A stretch of DNA of 64,000 bases from Carallia brachiata (taxonomy: Eukaryota > Streptophyta > Magnoliopsida > Malpighiales > Rhizophoraceae): assembly GCA_021464245.1 (NCBI GenBank), contig JADCRB010000042.1, forward strand, positions 2,091,914 through 2,155,913, written 5' to 3'. Shown one piece after another: positions 49,116 through 59,337 of the stretch. A program made the translations under genes and the position numbers. Each line of letters starts with the position of its first letter. Within the stretch, counting starts at the first letter, position 1. A model generated the notes under the pieces. The model saw only the letters and a list, made by a program, of their open reading frames with translations, had not been told where the DNA came from and made no database searches.

Positions 49116-49818
49116 ATTCTAAAAGACAATTCTAATCTTAATAAGAAAGGAAAGATATGAAATTTATTGAAATTTAAGAGCTACTCATGGTATATTTTTC
49201 GTGGTTTAGCATGGAAAGAAATGGGGTTATATGATGTAAAAGTAAATCAAATAAATCATTAATTCATATTTTCAATTTTAAGCTCGTTTAATCATTGAAG
49301 TATTCAATTGTTTTTTTAGTTAATGGTTCTTACTGTATTTCGAATTTGATTTTCAATCATAAAATGGGCTGAAACGATTTCAGTATCAATTGTTAATGTC
49401 ATGTTCCCTCCATAACTGTTCATCTCGTGGACGCTTAACTTTTGTGAATTCGAGTTGAAAATACTCATTACAACTGTAAGTAGGATTAAGGTTGCGGAAA
49501 AATATATTTTTCCCTGCTAACTAACTATTTTCAAAGTCAGAAAAAAAAAAAAACAGTTTAACCGTTATGTTAATTTGATTTCTTGTTGAAGTTTGGCTGG
49601 ACCAATTGGTATACTGATCTACTCTGCCATTCAGCACAACTCAAACACCAGAGAACTTCTCAATATAAGATCCATTTGTGCGTTGGTCAATTTGCAAGCA
49701 TCTAAAATGAGACTGCAACATGTTAAGCAATGGATTAAAAAAAAAATCTCAAAAAAAAAAAAAGATTCCCAAAAACGCAAAAAGTAGGGAACAGAGCAAA
49801 CAAGTTAGAGGAGTTAGC

Positions 49819-50323
49819 CACTCAACCACTGTTGTCATAATCAGACCAGACTAATTGGTCAGATCGGTTGAACTGGGGACCGGCCGGTGGTCCCGGCCGG
49901 TTTAGGTAAATTTTAAAGGGTAATTCAGACCGGTCAAAACTGGAAAAAATCGGTTAAGAACCAGTCAAAACCGGTAAAAATAGGTAAAAAACAAACCGGT
50001 TGGATCAGTCTAATAAAATTAAAAAGTTTATAAATTACAATTTGACCCCAAATGTTATTTAAATTATAATTTAAGTATTAACTTTAATTTAAAAGTTCAA
50101 TTTAGTCCTAAATTTATTAAAAATTTCAATTTCATCTTTAAAATTACAAAAATTAATATTTAATCACTATCTATAAATATTATTTTTATAATTACTTTTA
50201 TACACATATATATTATTAAATATCGATTCAAATACCGGTTCGATCGGTTCAACCGGTTGAACCTTGACCCACTAATGTTTCTGATTCGATAATCGGTCTG
50301 ATTCTAACAACTTTGCACTCAAC
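49819..50323. mobile_element. hAT-type MITE with 8-bp target-site duplication
   Basis: CACTCAAC at 49819-49826 is repeated exactly at 50316-50323. Between them, 49827-50315 (489 bp) ends in imperfect terminal inverted repeats. CACTGTTGTCATAATCAGAC reads inward on the left and CAAAGTTGTTAGAATCAGAC on the right, with 16 of these 20 positions equal. Subterminal regions are rich in ccggtt/aaccgg words. An 8-bp duplication and CA...G termini fit the hAT superfamily. No transposase frame exists, so the element is non-autonomous. Confidence 0.85.
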
Positions 50324-51372
50324 ACTATGTTTTTTATTTGACAAAAAAAATCATCTCGTCGGTATATGAGTTATCAGATCTTTACACCGAAATCAGGAGT
50401 TACTCGTTAACGTCTTCATTCAACCTTCCTCAAAAAGATGACCTACCACCGGAGTACTATTAGACTTAAAACAGTGCTCGTTCAAGTCTAATTACGATAT
50501 TAATAAGTGTTAAACATATACATTACGCTCACACATATCTAAATATTTATTGGGGGAACGGAGACATAAATATTCAAATTTAAATTAATACTGAGAACGA
50601 CACGTTAGATTATAATTAAGTTATTACCTTCGATGATCCTCTACACTTCAATTTATCCTCTTAGTTTTATTGTAGTTTTAATTTCATTTTCCTTCCATAA
50701 TGCCAAAAATATGTAGGACTTTTTCGTGTATCTACGAATCTAGAATGCTATTCAATTCAATTTGTCATGTGTAAAAATTTTTCTTTTTTTAATTTAAAAA
50801 ATAGATAAATATGATAATACTTTATAATCCGACTAATAAAGGTAACAAATGATCAAATAAAATTAGTTTTAGGTTAGATTATTTAGGTTTTGAGTCATTT
50901 AAATTATTTAAGTTTTAGATTATTTAAATGTTAAATTTATCAAATTTTATATTTATTGAGTCTTTTTAACTTTTTTGGATTGGATATATGTGCAGTTTTA
51001 AATGATATTAATGCTTGGTGTAAAAAAAAAAAAGAAAAAAACTCAAACGGACTAATGTATTCAAGTTTTAATCCAAAACTCAGGTAATTATCCTAAACTA
51101 ATCCACTCATTCTAATTAGAAAAACCCCAAATTGCATGTACCCAAAGCATTAGAAGCCCCATAATAGAATCCCTAATTGAAAAACGGCCCCCACAAAATC
51201 AAACCAAAATTTTAGGGACGTTTAACTTAGAGTGGACGCCATTGGCCTTATGGTTCAGGGCTGCAATGGCGGACTAGGGTTTAACAATTAAACCCCCCAT
51301 AATACTCTTCAATTAATCTCCAATTTCAAAGGCAATTTGCGTCGGCTTAACGCCAAAGTAACAACAATTACA
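50324..51372. other. Intergenic DNA and GLE1 promoter
   Basis: AT-rich DNA without a gene. Towards GLE1 a telo-box in reverse (TAGGGTTT, 51275-51282) lies about 90 bases before the GLE1 start region, a common feature of housekeeping plant promoters. No TATA box was found at a useful distance. Confidence 0.4.
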
Positions 51373-54300
51373 ATGTAAGTGTTAGTTTAACCTCTCTTTC
51401 TCTCGCAATTTTGCCCAATTCTACGTCTGATTCTCAACTTTTTGATTTGCGGACCCCTTTGTTGATGATGATGATGATGATCGCAGGGGAGCTGTTAAAT
51501 TGGAGCTTCCATTACGGCAACAACGGGTGGACCAGATAGCAGCCGATCCCGCTCCCGACTGGAGCTTCGATGCGCTGTTATCGGAGCTCAATTCTGTCGA
51601 AAAGAAGCTCAATGCCGCCTCTCCGGTCCCCGTTGCTCTTGCCAAAACACCGCCTCTGTACACCTTTTCTCTATTTCTATTAAGAATGAATAGTTTTTTT
51701 TTTTTTTTTTTGGAATTAATGGTAAGGCGGAGTAAGCTTCTAGAGCACAAGCGGAATCTTCTAACGAAGTAGCTATGGCCTACGATAGACATCTGGGAAT
51801 GACTCGACCTAAATGAGCGAGTCAAGAGTCTTTTATTCCAGTGTCAGGGGATTCGGAAGCAGTCAAGAAGTGAGCTCGTTCCTTGAAGCTAGGGGACACA
51901 TAGTGACTGAAAGGAAAGCCGAATAGGCTCATTTCTATTTCTGGATTCGAGCAAAGGGGTGGTCTTGGTTCTGTCTTGTCCCTAGGCCCGATCAGCCGGT
52001 TTTTTACCGGGGGAATGCAAAAAGCGGGTTATCCGAGGAGTTCTTCAAGATGTCGGGAATGCGCCAATGCAATAGCTCGACAATTGGGATAGGAAAGGAA
52101 AAGCAAGGGCATTGCCTTAATGGCAGCAGTCTTATCAATCTTAAAAGGAAAGATAGTAGGCTAGGGAATGGGCATTCAAGCCCTGCCCCCCTTGGTTGAA
52201 CAATTGATTATTCCTCTACTTTGGAACTTCAAACGTTGGCTTTTTTCTTATATTATAGTGAGGACTTCATTAGCTCTCGAAGTGCTAGGGTCCTGGGGGG
52301 CCCCAGTTGTTGTGCTTATTCGCTTGTTGCCAAAATTTTTTCTCAATTATGTGGTAAATATGAGATTATGGGATTGGTTTTTAGGGCTTTTTCGAATGGG
52401 AAGAGCATGCAGAGGAGGCCAATGGGCTTTGTAATGCGCGTGTCTGATGACGAGATGGAGGGTTTGGAGGAGGACGAGGAGGAAGAGGGTGGGGATACAA
52501 GTTTAGTGGAAGTGAAACGGTTTCGGTTTGATGGTTTATATATGAGGTATATGATTTTTTTTTTTTTTTTGAAAGTTATTGTTTTTGGAATGTCAATGAA
52601 TAGATTGTTTCTTTCTTTCTGAATATATGATTCTCTGTGTGGTTGTTTTGACTTTTCCAGTGAGAGTGATGAATCGGATTATGAGTTGGCTCTGGGAACT
52701 GAATCCCACTTGATGGGTGAAGTGGGGTTGGTGGAAAGTGCTCTTGTTGAGTTAAGCCATGAGCATCAGCTTGGAGTTACGGTGTGTGGATTTAACTCAC
52801 AGTCTTTTTTCAGTGTGTGCTGCTACGTTATTGGAAGAATGTATTTGTGTAGCTCTGTGTTCTTGGATCAATTGTAGTTGTTTTAGAGTTGTCAAAGGAA
52901 GCTGCGTGGCACTGCAGCTTTTGTGTGGTTTTTTCTTCCTCGGTGTGAATGAAAGTGGTAAATTGGTTGATTAACAGGAGGAGATTAGGAACCAAATCTC
53001 AGCATTGGAGATTGAATTGTTGAGTGAAAATGAAAAGTCAGGCTCTGCAATTGCCAGAATTGAGAAGTACAGGGAAGCAAGAAGAGAAGTGGAAAGGAAA
53101 CTTGATACTCAGTATCAGCGTAAGATGTAAGATAATATATTCTTTTGTTTGCCATCTGGATTCCTTCATTCTTAAAATTGGAACAACACTCAGATCGTAC
53201 TTTTTGGCCTATCATTTTTTTCTTGTTCTTTTTTTTTCTTGATAAAATAACTTGGTAACAATATTACCCTTCAGTCTGGTCTGTACTCTTAGTATTCTTT
53301 TCAGTCCATGTTTTCATTAAACTCTGTCCAATCAACCAGAATGAGAAATCTAGAGCTACTAAATTGGAATACACATTTTTGGGTTTATGAGTGGAAGCGT
53401 TAAAAACACCCTTCTAGTATAACATCTTCAAAAATTCCTGGAGATACGACATGAGGAAGCTAAACCGTGCAATTGACCAGTTCTTTTTGCTTTAGCAAAT
53501 CTAGAACCATTGTTAACTTTATCTTAATCATTGTAGTGCAGAAGCACTTGATAACCATTTAACTGCTGTCCAGCGGGATCATGAGATAAAGTCGCAAATA
53601 GAAGAAAGGAAAATAAGAAGTGATGCAGCTCATGAAGAGGCAAAGAGGAAGGAAAAGGCTCTTCAAGAAGAAAGATTACGCCAGGAGAGAGCTAGAGCTG
53701 AAACAGAGGTTTGGTGACTTGTTTAATGCAATTTACATGTAAATTTATTTCTGTGATACTTTATACAATCCTCAGATTATAAGCTAATTGCATATGGTAT
53801 TTGCAGTACTTTTTTCTTCCGAGCCCCTTTCTTTTTACTAATCATGCCTCAGCAAACTCCATAATTGTTCATTTTCTCATGTTGAACACTTTTCTTACAT
53901 CACAAGAAATAAAAACCTCTCTCAGCTTTATTACTATAAATTACATCTTGGTTAGCAAAGTGGGCATTCTATACGTGAAAACCTCTTTGTGTTACACACT
54001 GGACCTGCCCCCAGAATTTGCAGGACAGACTATATTATGGTGAAATGATTTGTTCATGGATTCAGGCAAGACTGAAAGCTGAGGAAGCCAAAGGGCTGCT
54101 TTAGAAGCAGAGAGAAAAGCCAAAGAAGCAGCAGAAAGGGAAGCTGCTGAAGCCTCAAACGGGATACTATTCAGTTTCACTACAGGAAGGTCCTCAAAAC
54201 CAAATTGATACTAATTCTGGAAAGCTGAATCTTCCGTCTGTGGAGTCTGGTTCTAATGCAATTAAGAAACAATCAGCAGGTGTTCTGTTTTTCCTTCCTT

Positions 54301-57300
54301 TCAACCTCTCATGTTTTTATGATTTTATTGAATAGATTGCATGTAAATTTCTTTTCTTCTAAAAAGTTTTGGATTGTGTTTTGCTTTATTTTATTTTAAT
54401 ATCTTGGCTGTTCTGCTATATCATCTGGCCAATTTATAACAGGTGATATTGTGAAGGCTGCACAGAGTGCTCTTAATCTAGAGCGGGAAAGACTAAAGAA
54501 GCTTGAAGAGTTGAATGAACAGAACCAGTTGTTAATGTTGAGTTCCAAGATGGTATTGGTGGTGTTTCTAATGTATATTTAGATATCTCTTGCTGTAGTG
54601 CTTCAATTGAAGGATAATAGTACTATTCTTAAAACAACTAGACTCATTTCTATTCACGTGAAAACAAGTCAGTGTGCCTAAACCAGAAACTCATCAAGGA
54701 ATGAGGTTTGACAGGAACACCATATCCTTGCAACAAATGTGCCTATTACAAAATATGAAAAGGAATAGGTTTTTTTTTTCTTCTTATTAATTTGCTACTC
54801 ATTTGTAATTGTTGTTTCTAATGCTTTCTATGAGAACACTCATGTAATTGGTTGCATCAGGCCTTTTAATTGGATTAAGAGCTTTCACTAAGAATTTTAG
54901 ACTTATGGTATTATTACTTTTAGGTGCCCGTATTCTTTCCTGGACTTCCATTTGTGTGTTACATCACATTCAATTCTACCTATCTAAAGATCTCAAATGA
55001 TTTTAGGCCATGTTGATATTTGGTTTCCATCTGTGGTGATTCTTATCAGGATTTCAGCAGCTTTGAGAGGCATATTGCTAGATCAATAAGGCAAATAAGG
55101 GGGACTAAAGACAATGTTAGGTATGGAAGATGTCTTTTTATTTTATGTATTGTTTTATTTCCTCCAGGGGAATAAACAGATTGTTTCAGAAAACTCTTTG
55201 TTTAGAATATGTCTAGAGAACTATTTGACTGTTGTTGTCTGCTCACAACATCTACTCTTAATGCAACTTTGTAGCATATTTGCAGACTATGTGTTTTATG
55301 TTGTTTTTTCTGGATTGTTATGCATGTTTAATTAGACTAAAATCAATATACAATGTTGCAGAGCAAAAGCAAGTGACCTTATAAAGATTTTAAGGAATCC
55401 TTCATGTCCTCCGTCTATCAGCCTTGCAGCATTTGCAAAAAAGGTAAATTTGATTGCTTGTTACATTACAATTAAGAAATGCTGTGCGGGTACACGATCC
55501 CCTGATCATTGTCAATAAGCTGTCAACAACACGTTGAGCTTAGTAATTAAATTGTTTATTCATTTGACGGGCTATATTTTAGCTTTCTTGCCTATGCAAT
55601 TTGTAGTTGCTAATTTGCTCAACAAAGCATTGGGAAACTAAATTTATTGATAGACTTGACGTTATTTCAGTTTGATATTCACAGGTGGTTTCTCATTGTG
55701 AAAGCCCTGATAATGCTGCTTTGCTTGTGGGCATGTCATTGTTCTTGTTACCTCACAGGTACATCCTTTCCCAATTTAAACTTTTCGGGTCTTGGATGAC
55801 ACTGATGTTTTTCTCTTTGATTATTTTAATTCCTCGTTTTTTTTCTTGGGTGACGGGAGGGGAAATGGGGAGAGTGTGTAGGCTAGGAAGATAATCTGTT
55901 AATTCACATGCTTCTCTGAATGATGTGTGAAAGTTAACAGGTGTTGGAAAATTTACCTGTTGAGCTTGTGCATGATTCTTAGCTGACCTCCCTGCTCACA
56001 TTGTTTTTATGCCAACAAGATTTGCCAATATTTCTTAGAAAATTTTGATCTTCTACTTCTTACATACAAGTGAATCTTCGATCAGGTCCCACATGCAATG
56101 GATCTTCTTCTTGCTGAATTCCATAGAGCTTGTATCTACACTGTTCCGAAGCATATAATAAATTCAAAGGTAACTCTTGTAAGATGACTAAATGTACTCA
56201 TTAATGCATCAACTGGTAGGTAATAAGCCTATTTGTATGCTCTCTGTTGTACCTTTCCAGGTATCCATCTTCCTCCCCTCATTGCATTTGCCTTATCCCT
56301 CAATTTCAACTGGTTGCCACTAGCCAGAGTAATTTTCTTCTCAAGACAAGTTTGATTTTTTCTAAATGCAATTAATTTTCAAAATCTCATGTGAGTTCTA
56401 GTTTATGTGGCATCAAAAACCATATTTTTCTTCACTGGGTCATCGATCTGTATCTTCTTATAGTTGTAGTTTGCTAGAAGGGATGTTAATTCTGTCAGGG
56501 CGGGCACCTGCAAACTTTTGATTTACCAATTTTTTAGCTCAAAGTTGCCCTTGGAAAATAATTTAAAGTAAAGAGCGAACAGAAAAATTTGTGTTGAAGG
56601 TCCCCTGGTCCAGTAGTATATGAGAGGAAATTTCCTTGCAATATTTTATTGCTGCTGCCGCTTGGTTATTGTTCTGAACAGTTTTCATTCTATTATAGTC
56701 AGTGTTTGCATCTAAAGAACATTATCAGAAAGCCATCGGATATCAGGAACATGACGGGAAGATTGAGAGCACAACAGATTATCTGAAACGATTGGCATCC
56801 TACATGAAACTGTATGGTGCTTTAGTTCAGGTTTACCACCTTCTCTTTCATCATCTCTTGTCATTGAAGAGAGTTTAATGCTTCTTCACTGGTCACATGG
56901 CCTCAGTTGATATGATAACTGCCTGGTTTTGGTGCTCGAGCATTGTTTTACCATCTCCTTGATGCTTCATAGCTATTCAGAATGGTTGTTTTGGCAGACA
57001 GAAGTCCGGGGTGTTGATAACATTCATGGGCCAAATGAAGGTTGGGCATGGCTTGCAAGGTTCTTAAATAATCTGCCTGCCAACATGTATACTGCTGTTG
57101 CATTGAACGCATTCCTGCAAGTAAGTTTGCACAAATGATTATTCCTAATAAAATAAAGTGTTTTCCATGCACATATGTGTACAATTATGTAAATGTATAG
57201 ATATAAATTCTCTATTTTGCTTACCTAAGGATAACATTGTAAGGAAAAAAAAAAACTTGGGGCTGAAAGAATTTACTGTTGCACAGACAGCAGGCTTTGT

Positions 57301-57535
57301 TCTCTTCAGAAAATACGGATCTCAGTTCAGGAAGTTGCTGAACATCATCTCCAATGACTTCTTAAAAGCATTGAGAGAACGACAAGATCCGGAGATGAAT
57401 CCAATAATTGTTGAAATTCAGTCCTACATAGAAGATAACAGATACCGTACGGAGCCAGAAGGAAGGAGCCTGCAGGATGCGCTGCTGTCTAGCCTTATGG
57501 TACCCGAGTCGGAAACAAGGAGAGGTTATTACTAG
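51373..57535 (+). CDS. GLE1: mRNA export factor GLE1, fifteen exons; three single-base frame breaks
   Basis: Exons: 51373-51374 (coding AT), 51487-51657, 52385-52546, 52661-52781, 52978-53126, 53537-53708, 54066-54279, 54443-54552, 55050-55120, 55362-55443, 55685-55758, 56086-56169, 56699-56830, 56998-57120, 57287-57535. All introns are GT-AG. Corrected for three indels, the product is about 638 residues (Arabidopsis about 611). It has an acidic N-terminal part, a long charged coiled coil (EERKIRSDAAHEEAKRKEKA), then the GLE1 domain with VPHAMDLLLAEFHRACIYTV, GPNEGWAWLARFLN and FRKYGSQFRKLLNIIS. GLE1 binds IP6 and activates the DEAD-box helicase LOS4/DBP5 at the nuclear pore. The breaks are an A run one short (54090-54092), a G run one long (54161-54163) and a T run one short (55720-55722). 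The literal reading stops in exon 7. All other features are intact, so consensus error seems likelier than decay. Confidence 0.9.
51720..52215. other. Probable mitochondrial DNA insertion (NUMT) in a GLE1 intron
   Basis: This intron segment is clearly less A/T-rich than its surroundings. It lacks poly(A/T) runs and has the style of angiosperm mitochondrial intergenic DNA (for example ctcgacctaaatgagcgag, gaaaagcaagggcattgcc and agcaaaggggtggtcttgg). It sits between the donor at 51658 and the acceptor at 52383-52384. Boundaries are approximate and the source is inferred from composition and resemblance, not from an alignment. Confidence 0.5.
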
Positions 57536-59337
57536 TTTACTCCTAGTGGCCTCAGATTGGGCGTCATAGTTCCTGAATCACATGAAATGTATGGACTATC
57601 ATTGTATTCTATACACTTTACCTCATGTACCAAGAAAACAAGAAGATAGTGATGGTCTCAACTAATATGTATCTTATTTTTAGAATAATGCAAAAAAATT
57701 TTTCCAGAAAAACTTTATGGGCACACAATCGCGAGAGTGCAGTGGATAAGTAATGAGCTGTATCATTTGATCGTGAAATATATATTGAATTTAAAAAATA
57801 AAAAATAGATAAATTATTGGATATCGTTGGATTGACTGTATGTTTTTTATGTATCTTATTAAATGTATTTATGTTAGGTTTTTGTGTTTTTTGTTGAAAG
57901 GATAGACAGTTTTTTTCTTGCTAAGAACAGGCCATTCGGATTCTGATGTGGCCTTTTTCTCACTGAAGTACTAACTTTTATGTGCTGCATTACGTTACAT
58001 GGATATACAAAAAATTGTTATACTGTGGTTATGTTATAATAATTGGTATATTTTTTGTGAGTGTAATAATAAATATAAATTAGAAAAAATAATTATATTT
58101 TTTATTATATATTTTATCATTACAGTTATATAAAATATTTATGGATATAATTATTATTTTAAGTGACAAAAACGTATGCTCAATAACATTTTCCAAACTT
58201 TTATACCCAAGTCCTTGATCTCAAATCCCACGATGATGGCGTATCTCTGCTCGATAAATATACAAAACTGGTCTTTAAATTTTCAGGCGAATGGCTCTTG
58301 TACGGTAGACAAAAGCTTAGTTATGAATCCGATGACTGCTCGTCTTGAACGACAACTCATTTTCTGTGGTTGACGAGCTCGCCTAAACTTGAGCAAGACA
58401 CAAGGCGTTTCATCAAATTCTCAAAACCATGGTTTTCAGAACTGAACTGAAAAATACCATTTGCCCGAGTAATTGGTCCGACTATTGAGATAACGGATCA
58501 ATTCTTGAAAAAAAATATATATATATATATATATATATAGTTATATTTTTGTATATATAAAAATAAATATAATATTAACATAAAATCTACAGAGGATCAA
58601 AGCATTCATGAATAATTAGTAACAACCCACAATTGCATTGTTGCAGTGTAAATGCACATCCATCTTGCCCCAGTAATGGTGCATAAAATGATACAAATAC
58701 CCATCTCACGATTAAATTTCAAGTTTACACAGCAAAGGGGTTAGACTTCACATTACACGATCACAATTCGCAATGTCCAAAAACAGGGAGAAAATTCAAA
58801 GAAACATGAATGTCAACCTGGATCTTTGTTCATCTACCGATAGCAAGCATAACTAAATCCTACAAATGTACAAGTCCTTAAAAACTAGCTTTTGCAGAAC
58901 CAAAAACCGAGTCACGAACATTAACTTGACAATGACAAGGAAACTCTTCTAGCATGATCTGTACAACACTGCAAGTAATACTCTCCCTGCAGCTTGATTT
59001 TGATTCATTTTCGGCCAAGCACAATGGTACAGATAACCAGCTGTACATCCTAAAACGGTTCCTCAGCAATGAAGCTTATGCAGAAATGGTTTTTTTCCTG
59101 CTTTTTGAATACGAGGCGATGGTATATGATACGGAAAATATCCAAGGCTAAGGAGCAGCAGGCTTCAATTCTCGACTGTTTTCTCCTTAACACTGATTTT
59201 TATGATCTACTGGAACGATATTCAGTGAACTACCTGTCCCTGCCCCAGAAAGACTACGAGTTTGACTCTACTATCATGAACCAAACAAACACATCGCTGG
59301 CAGAGACAATTTGGAGCTATTTGCACCCAGGCTTATT
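57536..59337. other. Region between the convergent GLE1 and RGLG genes
   Basis: This stretch holds both 3' flanks. A (TA)n tract lies at about 58510-58540. A patch at about 57735-57840 resembles 48525-48650 (shared 'atatattgaattta' and 'ttggattgactg' words) and may be a dispersed repeat. No gene was seen. Short frames at 58176-58373 and 58954-59151 have no support. Confidence 0.45.

Larger units (their letters stand above)
43621..49790. repeat. Tandem segmental duplication, unit B (enlarged by insertions)
   Basis: It carries the same blocks as unit A but is split. The first blocks lie at about 43660-44280 and the remainder at about 47018-49790. The gap between them holds a LINE fragment (45611-46915) and other sequence absent from unit A. 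A promoter-like block at 47830-47945 is better preserved here than in unit A. No complete gene was recognised. A final block (49586-49735) begins at a spot that looks like a splice acceptor in unit A (GGACAG|GTTTGGCTGG) and stays open in one frame in both units, but I do not recognise the peptide. Confidence 0.75.

Noticed and set aside
52168..52434. 88-codon plus-strand frame overlapping the start of a GLE1 exon
   Set aside because: It spans the intron-exon boundary at 52384, is out of frame with GLE1, and partly covers the presumed mitochondrial insert.
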